A stretch of 64,000 bases of DNA from Chaenocephalus aceratus. Lineage: Eukaryota > Chordata > Actinopteri > Perciformes > Channichthyidae. Numbering within the stretch: position 1 is the stretch's first letter; every line of letters begins with the position of its first letter. Made by a program: the position numbers and the translations under genes. Under the pieces are notes generated by a model. That model searched no databases and was not told the origin of the DNA. It saw nothing but the letters and a program-made list of their open reading frames with translations. Positions 44,471-57,539 of the stretch are shown here, one piece after another. The DNA lies in NCBI GenBank assembly GCA_023974075.1, contig JAMFTG010000072.1, positions 356,001 through 420,000 of the forward strand. The letters are read 5' to 3'.

Positions 44471-44655
44471 GGGAGGCGTGTGGCGCAGTGGACTAGTGCA
44501 TTTGTGTTGGCATCAGGGGGGCACAGGTTCAACCCCACTGCAGTCAGCATGTCGTTGTGTCCCTGAAGACACTTCACCCCAATCGCCCTGTCCACAGTAT
44601 TGAGTATGTTAGTCGCTTTGGATAAAAGCGTCTAACAAGTAATGAAATGTAATTA
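44471..44655 (+). mobile_element. tRNA-derived SINE
   Basis: The head has box A-like GTGGCGCAGTGGACTAG and box B-like GGTTCAACCC, then TGTCCCTGAAGACACTTCAC, and the tail GTCGCTTTGGATAAAAGCGT is shared with the LINE tail at 55375. The tail sharing suggests LINE-dependent mobilisation. Confidence 0.85.
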
Positions 44656-45169
44656 AAAGTACTACCTGAATAGTCAAATGTTTCTCATAGTTTTTATTTA
44701 TTTTCTAGCTCTCCTTACTTTTTTATAATTGTACTTCTTTTCCATATGCATTCAATCCGTGCCACTCTCCCATCATAAATATTTTAGTATATGCTGTCAG
44801 AACGCATATTCTTTAAGCCAGTCGTCTCTTTCAGGCGTAGGTCGAGGGATTTCGTGGAGGGGAGCACATGCATCCTTGTTGATGAGGATACTACGTTAAA
44901 ATTGATTTTCAGTGCGAAGAATAATACTGTTTTGAAAATAAAGTATTCAGCTTTTTTTAATGGATTTTTGGAATTCATATTTTTTTTTTTTAGTTTATTT
45001 TGGTTTTTTGTAACCTAATATTAAGGATCGTATGTTTAATGTTTGTTTATTTAATGTATCCTCTTGTTATATTTGTCCACATTGGACTGCACATGTTAAT
45101 TTATGTATGTGTGATCAAATGTAAATTGAAACTTTTGATAATAAAAATATTTTTTTTTTTTTAAAGGGA

Positions 45170-46345
<1,176 letters not shown>

Positions 46346-47503
46346 AAAGCCACGGTGGGTGTAAAGAGAAAACAGGAAGGCAGGTCATTAAATATAATCA
46401 CACAGTTTTTCTCCAAGACGCAATTGAAAACATAAATGTAGCATCCAGCGCTGATCCAGCATGTTTACTGATGTTTAAAGCGGCCACCATTTAGTTAATA
46501 ATACTTCTTCACCCAAAATAAAAGAAGAAATACAGTGGAATGTTGTTTTGTTAGCCCTACTCACCCTCCTACCATAATGTTTGGGTATGTGTGGCAGAAT
46601 TACACGATCAGGGCCAGCAGCGAATTTAAATGTCAGTGTGGTTTGACCTGGCTGCTTTTGGTACGCAGAGTCAAGTCCAAAGCTCTCATAAAGACCTCAT
46701 TCACGAAGTGCCAGCCACCGAGGAATAGCCCTGCAGATTGAGACCAGATGCTGCAGAGAGTTTCATCCCTTTGAAAAAACACAAGCCAAACCCAACCTCT
46801 ATCTCTTCCACCACTTCCTGTTGGAGTTTAAGACTTGGATGAACATTTACATCTCACCTTTCTTGAGTTAAGAAGATTTGATTCAGATATGATGACGTGA
46901 GAACAAGACTCTTTAGCACAACATACTGTTTTTACCATGCCTTATACTTTTGCCTATGTTTTTGGTAGCAGTAAGGCAAAAGAGAAACCGCAATTCAACT
47001 GTTTGATATACAGAACATGCGAGAACCACAATCGGTTCACCGCGTGGAGAAATCCAAGGGTTTAAAAGTGCCATTAGGGTTTAAATCCCAAATTTAAGTT
47101 AAAAAAAGTAAAAACAAATTCCAGCTGGACTGCCGCAAGAATGAGTCCTAAAACCCAAAAATCTGTTTGACCACTACCGGTTCCCTTGTCTTGAATGTTT
47201 AGTTATGGTTAACACCACACTGGTGAAATTAAACGTCTTCACGCCCAACATTAGCCGCCTTTAGCTTAGCGGTGGTGACGTGAAGTCATGTGACCGTGCT
47301 GTAGTTCCTTTATAGCCCAATGTTAGCCACCTTTAGCTTAGCGGTGGTGACGTGAAGTCATGTGACCGTGCTGTAGTTCCTTTATAGCCCAATGTTAGCC
47401 ACCTTTAGCTTAGCGGTGGTGACGTGAAGTCATGTGACCGTGCTGTAGTTCCTTTATAGCCCAATGTTAGCCACCTTTAGCTTAGCGGTGGTGACGTGAA
47501 GTC

Positions 47504-48048
47504 ATGTATTGAAGTCAATGGAGAGAGAAAACGTATATTTCGATCCCGTTTGAATTGTGCCACGAATTACAAACATGATGTTTGTCAATCTTAAATAATA
47601 ATTTCCATGTCAAAAAAGTCACAGTTTGTCGTAAAACTGTTGAAATATAAGACTATGAAAAATACGCATCTAGACTACAAATCCCAGAGTCCCGGTCCCG
47701 CATGCTGGCTCTCACAGAACCGACTAACTCCCTTGTGTGTGTGCACAGCTCTCAACGTGCCCAGACTTGGAGGGATTTCCACCTCTTTTAATACTTTCCG
47801 CCTCGTTCTGAAAGAAAGAAGTGAAATGTTTCAACGTGACGGCCGTCTGGGTGTGTGGTGCGAGATGGGAGATGTAGTTCATTGAGCGGTTTCACACAAA
47901 CAAAGTGTTACTTCACAGTTTTACGACACATTTTTATTTTCTTGACTTGCAAAATTATCTTTTAGATTGACAAACATCATGTGTGTAATTCGTGGCACAA
48001 TTCAAACGGATCGAAAGATAATCTTTCTCTCCATTGACTTCAATACAT
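47504..48048. mobile_element. MITE-like inverted-repeat element, 545 bp
   Basis: Termini ATGTATTGAAGTCAATGGAG and CTCCATTGACTTCAATACAT are exact inverses. The arms stay similar for about 140 bp (GTGCCACGAATTAC, TGTTTGTCAATCTTAAA and GTCGTAAAACTGTTGAAA with their complements at right). The core holds ACTACAAATCCCAGAG. No flanking duplication was resolved. It abuts the left 73-bp array. Confidence 0.85.
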
Positions 48049-48049
48049 A

Positions 48050-49300
48050 CTTTTTACGAAATAAGGTCCCATGGAGCTCCACGGAAAGGGAGGGACTTCG
48101 CCTCTATGGTTTGCATTGGAAAAACTTAAGCCGGCCAACTTACTAATAACAATAACAGATAAAGTACACTCAAATAAAGTTTCAAAATCTATATATATTG
48201 AAACTTTGAAAGGAAACCACAATTATCTTCAAAGAAAGAACTGATTTGGAGAAAACTATCTGTTCTCCCTTTCATTGCAATTGTGTCAACATTAATATAT
48301 TAAAGGTTAATTAATGTACACTATGACTAAAGTAAGAGACTGCCCTTTACTCATGAAACACTGAAGGATGCTTCTTACCCACATCAGTCTACCACATCAA
48401 TTGAACACAAATCTTGAACCACAATAAATAATGCACAGCAGATATGCTCACACAGGCCTGTGGTCATAGATCAACTGCCTACACACGCCGCCATGCATAT
48501 ATCTGTGCATGACGGCTTATTTAAGTTATTGAAGGCCAGTTTGGGAATAAGACAAACCGCTGATGTTGCGTGAAGTCATTCTTTGTTCTCATCTGGCACA
48601 AAGTCCCTGCTGACATAGTAATACAATAACACAATTCAAAGATACCATCTCTCCTTGTTCTTTTCACTTACGTACGTCAAACAGTTTGATTTGTCAGAAT
48701 GTATTTCTGTAGCATTCATCTAATCACTTCAGCCAATTTCCTCTTGGCCTCCAAATATAACAGGCCCTCCTCAGGGGATTGAACTTTCATTTGAGCACCG
48801 TGTTCCACAACACAATTTGGGTTACGTCCCGTATGGCCTATTTGCATACTTTTATTTACAGAAGGCTAATAAAAAAAGCCTGAGAGACGAGGGCAAGCCC
48901 TGCTTTCGCTGTGTAAGCATTTTCTGATCTATTTGGCAGCCATGAGGTCAGCGCAGGGCTCTAAAACTCACTCACTGAGCGATTGTTGAACCAGACAAGG
49001 TTGTCCAAAGCTGCAGGGACTCCCTTCATCACTCGGGATGTCGTACGTTCTTAACCTTGAAGCGCAAATGTGAATGAAAAAAACGTAGCAGCATTGCATG
49101 TGAGAGAAAAAGCGACAGGACATCAACATCAGTGTATAGAGCGATGATGTGATTTGTAGGTTGACCTCGAAGTAGGCTAAGCATCGCCCTGGTTCCCACG
49201 AGTAAAAGCAACAAGATTTGTCTATTGGTTTTTGAAATATAGCAGAAAATAAGACCTATGTTTATGATACTTACATGTTTTAAGCTTACATTTGGCTATA
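48050..49300. other. interior of the foldback-like region, nothing recognised
   Basis: No coding frame or repeat motif was identified. Confidence 0.45.
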
Positions 49301-49972
49301 CACAAACTACAGCACGGTCACATGACTTCACGTCACCACCGCTAAGCTAAAGGTGGCTAATGTTGGGCTATAAAGGAACTACAGCACGGTCACATGACTT
49401 CACGTCACCACCGCTAAGCTAAAGGTGGCTAATGTTGGGCTATAAAGGAACTACAGCACGGTCACATGACTTCACGTCACCACCGCTAAGCTAAAGGTGG
49501 CTAATGTCGAGCTATAAAGGAACTACAGCACGGTCACATGACTTCACGTCACCACCGCTAAGCTAAAGGAGGCTAATGTTGGGCTATAAAGGAACTACAG
49601 CACGGTCACATGACTTCACGTCACCACCGCTAAGCTAAAGGTGGCTAATGTTGGGCTATAAAGGAACTACAGCACGGTCACATGACTTCACGTCACCACC
49701 GCTAAGCTAAAGGTGGCTAATGTTTGACATGATGACGTTAAAAAGTCCTATTTAGTCACTTAGCAACACGGAGCTTCAGATACTGACCATTTAATGACGT
49801 ATTTTATGTCTTTGAACAAAACGTTAAGACCTCTTCAGCTTGTGTTAGCAACATACCTTATTTCATGCTAAAAAGTATTCAGAAAAATCCTTGTATTGCT
49901 TTTGAGATTAAGCGCAGTGAGACTTAGATTTATGGTACATTAATCAAAAGCTAACGTCAGAATGCTAACATT

Positions 49973-50704
49973 CTTTCACACCAGCGCTTCCCTTTCTAGC
50001 TCCGAGCGGGAGCTTTTCCGGTTCAGCTCCGGGTTCCCTTTTCTGCTCCCGCTCTGTTCACACCGCCAGAGCTGCCGCTGCTTGCGTCATGACGTCACCG
50101 TTTACGTGCCTGCTTCATAAAATCCAAACCGCGCGGAAATCCCTCACATCGACAACACAACAACAACAACAACGGCCGATTGTATTGAAGCGCTTTTCGC
50201 TTTGGTTATCCTCTTACGAAACGACATGGAAGGCATCGGACGACTTTACAAGGGACGACTTTCCAAGGGACGACTTTACTAGGGACGACTTTCCAAGGGA
50301 CGACTTTACTAGAGACGACTTTCCAAGGGACGACTTTCCAAGGGACGACTTTACTAGGGACGACTTTCCAAGGGACGACTTTCCAAGGGACGACTTTACT
50401 AGGGACGACTTTACTAGGGACGACTTTCCAAGGGACGACTTTCCAAGGGACGACTTTCCAAGGGACGACTTTCTTTGTGGTCTTCAGCATCTACGGTACC
50501 TGCCCCCGCCTCGACGTAAGAGAGACGTAAGCGACGCCGCCTCTTAGCTCCGAAGCTCTTGCCTCTAGACCGACAATTTTTTGGAGCTGGAAGTGAACCG
50601 GATTCCGGAGCTAAGAGGCGGCTCCTCTGCGGTGGGAACAGGAAAAACCGGTACTTTTCAGGCTCCACTCCGAGCCGTAGCTGAAAACGCGTTGGTTGTG
50701 AAAG
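49973..50704. mobile_element. MITE-like element with internal minisatellite
   Basis: The ends are inverted: CTTTCACACCAGCGC at left and GCGTTGGTTGTGAAAG at right. Subterminal GAGC(T/C)/CTCCGAGC motifs occur at both ends. No target duplication was resolved. The interior contains a CpG-rich, ATG-containing segment and a 15-bp minisatellite. Confidence 0.6.
50238..50473. repeat. 15-bp minisatellite, 16 copies
   Basis: The unit GGGACGACTTTCCAA alternates with GGGACGACTTTACTA; both preserve one open frame (DDFPR/DDFTR on plus). The order of the P and T types is irregular. It lies inside the MITE at 49973. Confidence 0.97.
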
Positions 50705-50849
50705 GGGCAACAGTGACAATGCTAATAAACTGATGATAACCATCTTAGTTTAGCACGTTAGCATGTTAACATTTGAAAAAAAAGGACTTCTTAGGTTTCT
50801 AAAAGCACACAGGGTCAGGGTTAGCTAACTTTTATGGCAAGACAATGTC

Positions 50850-51240
50850 ATGTCTCGGAAACTTATGATGAAAGTGTCTTCTTGATATTAGTTTTGTCAT
50901 GTCCCTTTGTCCTGTGCGTTCGGTCTTATTTTGAAAAGTAATTCTCCCTCTCGTTTCAGATCTCCATGTCCCCGCCCCGATGTGTCTCCTGTTTCGTGAT
51001 TGGTTTCCCCGCCCTGATTGTTTCCACCTGTTCCCCTCACCTTGTGTATATATTGTGTTAGTCCCCACCGGTCTCTAGCCTGCTCCATGGTCGTATCCCG
51101 TTTTCCTCATGCTCCTAATGTCCGCTGAAAGAGTGATTTTGTGTTTTCTTGTTTTGTTACTGTGCTAAAACCAGTAAAGTCTTTATTTTTTAATACCACC
51201 TGAGTCTGAGTTGTGCATTTGAGTTCATGCCACTAAGTTC
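50850..51240 (+). mobile_element. dispersed repeat, copy 1 (inverted partner 63815-64000)
   Basis: The segment from CTTATTTTGAAAAGTAATTC to GTGTTAGTCCCCACC, with CCCTCTCGTTTCAG, CTGTTTCGTGATTGGTTTCC and CACCTGTTCCCCTCACCTTG, has its reverse complement at the right end of the window. The family is unidentified; a CCAAT and TATATATTG arrangement suggests a promoter or LTR-like end. Confidence 0.6.
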
Positions 51241-51244
51241 ACCC

Positions 51245-52805
51245 CTCAACAGATATTTCCCTCTGGACCAACTGACATTGTGCTACACACTAGCATAGCT
51301 TAAATCACAATATCCCACCCCCAAAAATCTATTTTGTTTAACCACTAGTGACTCTTTGAGACAACAAGGAGTCATGTTGCCGTCAGATGTTGATGAAATT
51401 GGTTACACACTTTCAGTAGAAAATCTGTCACAAAGATGTGGTGTCGTATAAGCCGCTTTAACTCCCAAAGGCTAATCGGTTGTAGCCACCTGTTGGTTTT
51501 GGCATCAGCTGACTAATAAGCACTCGAATACGTTTCCCAGATGTCTTTAAGAGGACGTAATGGTTACTGACTCACCCTGCCACATCAACACACACCGTCA
51601 TAATCATGTATTGATCAGGTTTTCAACAGAGCTCCTTCAAATGTGAAAAAGAAAACGGTTTGTACTACTGTGTGCTTTCCAAAAAACACTGGGCCCCAGA
51701 ATGTAAGCGGGACGGAAAATAACAGGATGAAACAAACCACTAAATCCCAGTCCAACTGAAAGTATAAACAGGACTTGACTTGGAAAACACACTCCAGAGA
51801 AATCCCTCTCACTCTGGGGTTTTGGAAGAGAGATTTCCATGGAGGTCTTCACACAGTGGAATCCAAACAAAGTCCAGAGCTTTTCCCCGCGGGATTAAAC
51901 CCAGCCAGAAGCCTGAAACATAAACGTCTTGTTTCGTCAAAGCTATTCTAATTAGCTGAACTGTGTGTCTGTAACAGTTTGTTATTGTGAAATAAATCCA
52001 GCTCTTTCAGACGGAAAGCCAATGCTCCCTCCCATGGGCTTAACTGCCATAATATGGGGTTGAAGAGCATGTTGTACGTTCTGTATTGTTCTCAAGTGGT
52101 GTAACCTCATTGTGTGAAGCCAGGGGAAGCAGATAACAAAACAAAAGGCGGGCTACTTACATTAGTCATTATGTGAGGACAGCCGCTTTAGAGACGCATG
52201 AATAGTTCATGCTATAGCAGGGCTGCCAGCTCGTTCTCTTTGTGCAGCACTATAACTAATAACAGGACTTCCAATCGAAGCTCCGCTCGCAGATAGGAAA
52301 GATAAACAAGGGAGTGTCTGAGGTGTGGCTTCACTTCTCGATGAGTGAAGTATATACGCTGCAGACTGACGTCAAGGACCGCGGCGAGGTCAGACGAGTG
52401 TCAAGAGAGAGTGTGTTTCTGAAGGGGACAATTGGGTTCAAACACAAAGTCGACACAAAGCTGTGTAATTAGAGAATTGATGATTCCGATCAGCTGTGCT
52501 GTAATGTAAGCTGCGAACATCAGCATGTACTAGCCACATTTTGAACTAGGCATTGCCTCTGATCAACAGTCATCTCTATAGACGGACACCTGCTATGGCT
52601 GCAGATAATGAAGACGTTGTGACAAGATTTAGGCATCAGGAAGCATTCAGGTTTCCACTTTAGTCCGAGTAAAATTCATTTTAATGTTTGAGCAAGCTTT
52701 GGTTGAATGCAGGTCTGCGTGGAGAGAAAAAGAGGCCGAAATGTCATCTCGGCCCCCGATTCAGATTGTTTTTAGCTACATATTATTAATGCATCTCAAG
52801 TTGCT
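51245..52805. other. intergenic, nothing recognised
   Basis: No feature was supported. The region is of average composition with no repeats noticed. Confidence 0.45.
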
Positions 52806-52809
52806 AATC

Positions 52810-53222
52810 GAAAGAACGAGATCGCGGATACAAGCGGCCGAGATGGGTTTCCTCCGCCGGGTGGCTGGCGTCTCCCTTAGGGATAAGGTGAGAAGTTCGG
52901 TCATCAGGGAGGGACTCGGAGTTGAGCCGCTCCTCCTTCGCGTCGAAAGGAGCCAGTTGAGGTGGTTCGGGCACCTAGTTAGGATGCCACCTGGGCGCCT
53001 CCCTAGGGAGGTGTTCCAGGCACGTCCAGCTGGGAGGAGACCGAGGGGTAGACCTAGGACCAGGTGGAGGGATTATATCTCTTCGCTGGCCTGGGAGCGC
53101 CTTGGGACCCCCCAGTCAGAGCTGGTTGATGTCGCCAGGGAAAAGAAAGTTTGGGGCTCTCTGCTGGAACTGCTACCCCCGAGACCCGACCACGGATAAG
53201 CGGGAGAAGATGGTTGGATGGA
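52810..53222 (+). mobile_element. RTE/Rex3-like LINE C-terminal fragment
   Basis: The open frame encodes EMGFLRRVAGVSLRDKVRSS, LLLRVERSQLRWFGHLVRMP, RRPRGRPRTRWRDYISSLAW and LLELLPPRPDHG then a stop, the very common C-terminal tail of fish RTE/Rex3-type elements. It ends with AGCGGGAGAAGATGGTTGGA and a short GATGGAA tail. It is 5' truncated. The frame is open upstream of 52810 only by chance. Confidence 0.88.
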
Positions 53223-54910
53223 AGTTGCTAATCGAGCTGTTAACTGCCAACCCTTATTTTCTGGTAGAAGTGAAAACCTAGCCTGCCGTTTTTTTAGAAA
53301 CTTGGCAAAACCACTATTTGTACATGCATCATCAATTGCTGCGAATGCTTACTTTTGCCCGGGAGTTGCTTATCATCGTCAATATTTAGGCTTCTCAAAA
53401 TCGGTTGCTACCAGTTTCATCCAAGAAAAATACACATTTAGAGCTGGAAGACTGCCACAATTATCGTTGTCGTTAACGGCATATTTGGTAAAACAGCGTG
53501 AAAAGCTTGACAGGCAAAGTGTAGCAGTAACTAGCCAAACAAGTGCATCAATGCAAGTGACTGCTTTGAAGTTACGTGCAGTCATTAGAGCATGCTGATA
53601 AGTGCAGACTGATGAAAAATGCTTTAAGGCTTGTGCGTGGTATTCAGTGGCGAAACCACATTTCTCTGTAATCCCCGAATGATGAGTCAAGCTCTGATAG
53701 CGTTAGACATTACAGAGGCCTGACTTCATTCTGCTGCAATAATCTTCTCTCTCGCTCTCTTGAATTTACCGAGTGTGACCGTGAGAGTCCCTGTTGTATT
53801 TTGCCTTTTGTGGTCAGGCTTCGGACCCCGTGTTAATCCGCACAGCTGTGGAGCCTCACTTTAGAAAGCCTCCTCCGTTCTTCCGAAGCATTAAAACTGT
53901 CATGAGGCGAAGAGGACAAAGGGTAATGCATCTCACGAAACCAGACACTTGAAGTCTGGGGAAAACGGGGAACGGGGAAAAAACAAAGCTGATTACTGGA
54001 ACTTGGCGTGACATATTTCCTGTTTTGGATGGTATCTTGTCCAGTAAGATTGAATAATGACCAGGAATGATGGGCCTCAAACTGAGCTTCTTTTCCTACT
54101 TGATTTAATTACGGAAGTCAGAACCATTAGCATTCCTTGTAATAACCCCGTAACCTTCTCTCTGCACCAAGTATGTTAAGAACAGAAATCCCAACGCCTT
54201 GATTGCAATATTTGGATAGAGAGCGGGGAGTTTCTCAGTTGAGTTGGTTTACAGTTGAGCGACCAAATAGGCTAGTAAAAGCTATGGTTGATGCAACAAA
54301 GCAAACGTGGGGTGGCTAGACATTAATATATGCAGGTATGGTTAGTTTGACATTGCAGGACCAATACATCGATAATCATAAGCTACTTTGCGCTACTATA
54401 ATTGATTGCCTTCCTCTCAGATATGATGCCCCCGAGCACGCTTGTGTTATGTCGTCACCTGATAGACAATGTCTGCTTTAAGATGTTAGTCTAATGCTTA
54501 TCTATCAGCCTTGGGATCTTTATGTGAAGCTTTCCTTTATTGCATCGCATTCGATTTCACTTAGCTGATGCTTTAATCCCAAACTAATGAGAATGACTGC
54601 AATCAACCACAGATGCAAACTCAAAATAGAACGAACCCTGCAAGTACATCAGCTTTATTAAATTGTTGTTGGTCGTAAAAGTTTATATGCCACTTGATTA
54701 ATCTTCCACTGATGTTTAGCAACCGTTAAACAAGCGGGGGTGTCATAGATGTGAAATAATAAACAAACCAAAAATAAACTTTTACTTTTTCCACCCCTCT
54801 TAAGTTGTGAATTTGAACAGTCCTGTTATAAGTCACAACTATGGCATTTGCTACGTCCCTCAATGTAACGTAGAAAGGATCCATTGCAGAGCCATTAGTT
54901 CCCATCAGCA
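53223..54910. other. intergenic, no recognised gene
   Basis: A 126-codon plus-strand frame at 53218-53598 has no recognised motif and is probably fortuitous. Nothing else was found. Confidence 0.45.
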
Positions 54911-54911
54911 G

Positions 54912-55425
54912 AAACACGTGGGTTTGCTATCCTGGCTCCAAGATGGTGGAATGAGCTCCCATTGACATCAGGACAGCAGAAAGCTTACACACCTTCCAGA
55001 CTGAAAACTCATCTCTTTCGACTCCACTTCGAGCGATAGAAATATTAACCATCCATCCATCTTCTCCCGCTTATCCGTGGTCGGGTCTTGGGGGTATCAG
55101 TTCCAGCAGAGAGCCCCAAACTTCCTTTTCCCTGGCGACATCAACCAGCTCTGACTGGGGGGTCCCAAGGCGCTCCCAGGCCAGCGTAGAGATATAATCC
55201 CTCCACCTGGTCCTAGAACTATTAACAAAGCACTTATATACTAACAAAGGACTGGCTTCTCTAAAGCCAGTTGAGTAGCACTTGAAATGTTTTGGCTCTA
55301 TGAAACCTGATGTACTTTATGATTCTGTTTTCTTCAAGGTTGTATCTTCTTGGTCGAACGCACTTACTGTAAGTCGCTTTGGATAAAAGCGTCAGCTAAA
55401 TGCAATGTAATATAATTTGTTATTC
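54912..55425 (+). mobile_element. LINE 3' end split by an inverted RTE fragment
   Basis: 54920-55043 encodes APRWWNELPLTSGQQKAY then SRLKTHLFRLHFER and stop, a CR1/L2-type C terminus. The 3'UTR resumes at 55219 and ends GTAAGTCGCTTTGGATAAAA then GCGTCAGCTAAATG. Between them lies RTE sequence in the opposite orientation. Confidence 0.75.
55052..55218 (-). mobile_element. RTE/Rex3-like 3' fragment inserted in the LINE tail
   Basis: Starts CCATCCATCCATCTTCTCCC and is the reverse complement of the 3' end of the element at 52810-53222 (LLPPRP and WRDY region). It is about 165 bp and 5' truncated. Confidence 0.9.
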
Positions 55426-56079
55426 CCAGCAGTCCTCACAATCTTGCCCCTGTCGAGCTCTTCCGCTCGGAGACAAGTGACTGCAGGTCAAACGAGGACA
55501 GCGGGCTAAACACAGCACATGCGGAAAGTCTCAACTTGTCATTAAAAAAGGAAAGAAGCCAATATGAATCTTAGGTCTACCACAGCGCTGATGTAACCTG
55601 ACAAACGGTGTTTAATGGCCTTCACATCTCAGTACTTGTGATTACAATTAAACATCCTCTTGAGTATGTCAATGTTTTTACTACCTTGTACTTCTGCTCC
55701 ACTCAGTTCAGAGGTACATGGTGTACTTTTCCTCCACTACATGTATTTAACACCTTTAGTTACTTCACAGATGTGGATGAATGATGTGAAATCTAATCAA
55801 GTGTTGAATCAGACTGCAGTTCCACCTGGAGTAAATCCACCAGCTACCCTGCAGTCTACAAAGTACTTCAGACTAGCTGCACCTTCACCAGCTCTGAGAA
55901 CACTTTAAAGATCAATCTTTATAAAACATATCATATATATTATTCTGAAATGGACCAATCTGCACAACGACTACTTTCACTGTCTTTCACTATATTCTGA
56001 TGAGAATACTTTTCTACTTTCACTTGAGGAACATTTTGAATGCAGGACTTTTATTGTAACAGAGTATTCCTACACTCTA

Positions 56080-56882
56080 GTACTTCTACTTTTACTCATG
56101 TACAAGATCTGAGTACTTCTAGTTCTACTCAAGTACAACATCTGAGTATTTCTACTTTTACTCAAGTACAAGATCTGAGTACTTCTAGTTTTACTCAAGT
56201 ACAACATCTGAGTACTTCTACTTTTACTCAAGTACAAGATCTGAGTACTTCTACTTTTACTCAAGTACAAGACCTGAGTACTTCTACTTTTACTCAAGAA
56301 CAAGATCTGAGTACTTCTACTTTTACTCAAGAACAAGATCTGAGTACTTCTACTGTTACTAAAGTACAAGATCTGAGTACTTCTACTTTTACTCAAGTAC
56401 AAGATCTGAGTACTTCTACTTTTACTCAAGTACAAGATCTGAGTACTTCTACTTTTACTCAAGTACAAGACCTGAGTACTTCTACTTTTACTCAAGTACA
56501 AGACCTGAGTACTTCTACTTTTACTCAAGTACAAGATATGAGTACTTCTACTTTTACTCAAGTACAAGACCTGAGTACTTCTACTTTTACTCAAGTACAA
56601 GACCTGAGTACTTCTACTTTTACTCAAGTACAAGATCTGAGTACTTCTACTTTTACTCAAGTACAAGATCTGAGTACTTCTACTTTTACTCAAGTACAAT
56701 ATCTGAGTACTTCTACTGTTACTAAAGTACAAGATCTGAGTACTTCTACTTTTACTCAAGTACAAGACCTGAGTACTTCTACTTTTACTCAAGTACAAGA
56801 TCTAAGTACTTCTACTTTTACTGAAGTACAAGATCTGAGTACTTCTACTTTTACTCAAGTACAAGATCTGAGTACTTCTACT
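56080..56882. repeat. 33-bp minisatellite, about 24 copies
   Basis: The unit GAGTACTTCTACTTTTACTC + AAGTACAAGATCT is a multiple of 3 and lacks stops in one frame of each strand, giving STSTFTQVQDL repeats on plus and a 242-codon frame on minus. Variants are AGATCT/AGACCT and GTACAA/GAACAA. It is judged non-coding. Confidence 0.97.
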
Positions 56883-57080
56883 TGTCACGATTCTTGTGTT
56901 GTGTCACGTTTTTAGTTTTGTGTGTCTGGTCGTGGGTGTTTTGCTGTTCTCCTTGTCATGTTTTCCTCCCTGTGTATTGTCTGGTCTTTTCCCCTGTGTT
57001 TTCCTGTCTGTCGTTGGTTTCCCTACCTCTGTCTCCCGGGTCGTGCAATTGGGTCCTACCTCCTAAGTGTCTGAGTTCTT
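56883..57080. other. unrelated 190-bp insert within the 33-bp array
   Basis: A T/G-rich segment (TCTTGTGTTGTGTCACG to GTGTCTGAGTTCTTAAC) interrupts the array. Its borders fall inside a unit, and its source is not recognised. Confidence 0.6.
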
Positions 57081-57335
57081 AACACTACTTTTACTCAAGT
57101 ACAATATCTGAGTACTTTTACTCAAGTACAAGATCTGAGTATTTCTACTTTTACTCAAGTACTAGATCTGAGTACTTTTACTCAAGTACAAGATCTGAGT
57201 ATTTTTACTCAAGTACCAGACCTGAGTACTTCTACTTTTACTCAAGTACAAGATCTGAGTACTTCTACTTTTACTCAAGTACCAGACCTGAGTACTTCTA
57301 CTTTTACTCAAGTCCAATACCTGAGTACTTTTTCC
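57081..57335. repeat. 33-bp minisatellite, continuation with shortened units
   Basis: About eight units of the same type, several shortened to AGTACTTTTACTCAAGTA form (22-24 bp). Confidence 0.93.
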
Positions 57336-57539
57336 ACCTGTTAAAGAGCCATCAGTTACATCTCCCATTTCTATCGATATGGGTAAACCCAAGTGTTCTG
57401 ATTGCGCGCTAATCAATAACCGAGGTTGAAGGGGAGCCGCGTTTCGGGAAGAGGAAATTGAGAAAGCCGCGAGCATTACTCACCGCTCTCACTGACCAAA
57501 CACACAAACATCTGAAAGCTGGAATCACATCTAAATAAA

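Larger units (their letters stand above)
47229..49745. mobile_element. foldback-like element with tandemly repeated inverted termini
   Basis: A 73-bp unit (CCACCGCTAAGCTAAAGGTG core) is tandemly repeated about 3.6 times at 47243-47507 in one orientation and about 5.7 times at 49303-49722 in the opposite orientation. The outermost sequences are also weakly inverted (TTAAACGTCTTCACG...AACATTAG at left; CTAATGTTTGACATGATGACG at right). Tandem repeats inside inverted termini are the arrangement of foldback (FB-type) transposons. No target duplication or transposase was seen. The 1.8-kb middle includes the inverted-repeat element at 47504. Confidence 0.6.

Noticed and set aside
44471..44560. tRNA gene
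   Set aside because: Box A and box B-like motifs are present, but no cloverleaf could be built, and the sequence continues into a SINE body and tail.
53218..53598. 126-codon plus-strand ORF following the RTE fragment
   Set aside because: It has no motif and starts in the tail of a retrotransposon. It cannot be supported as a gene.
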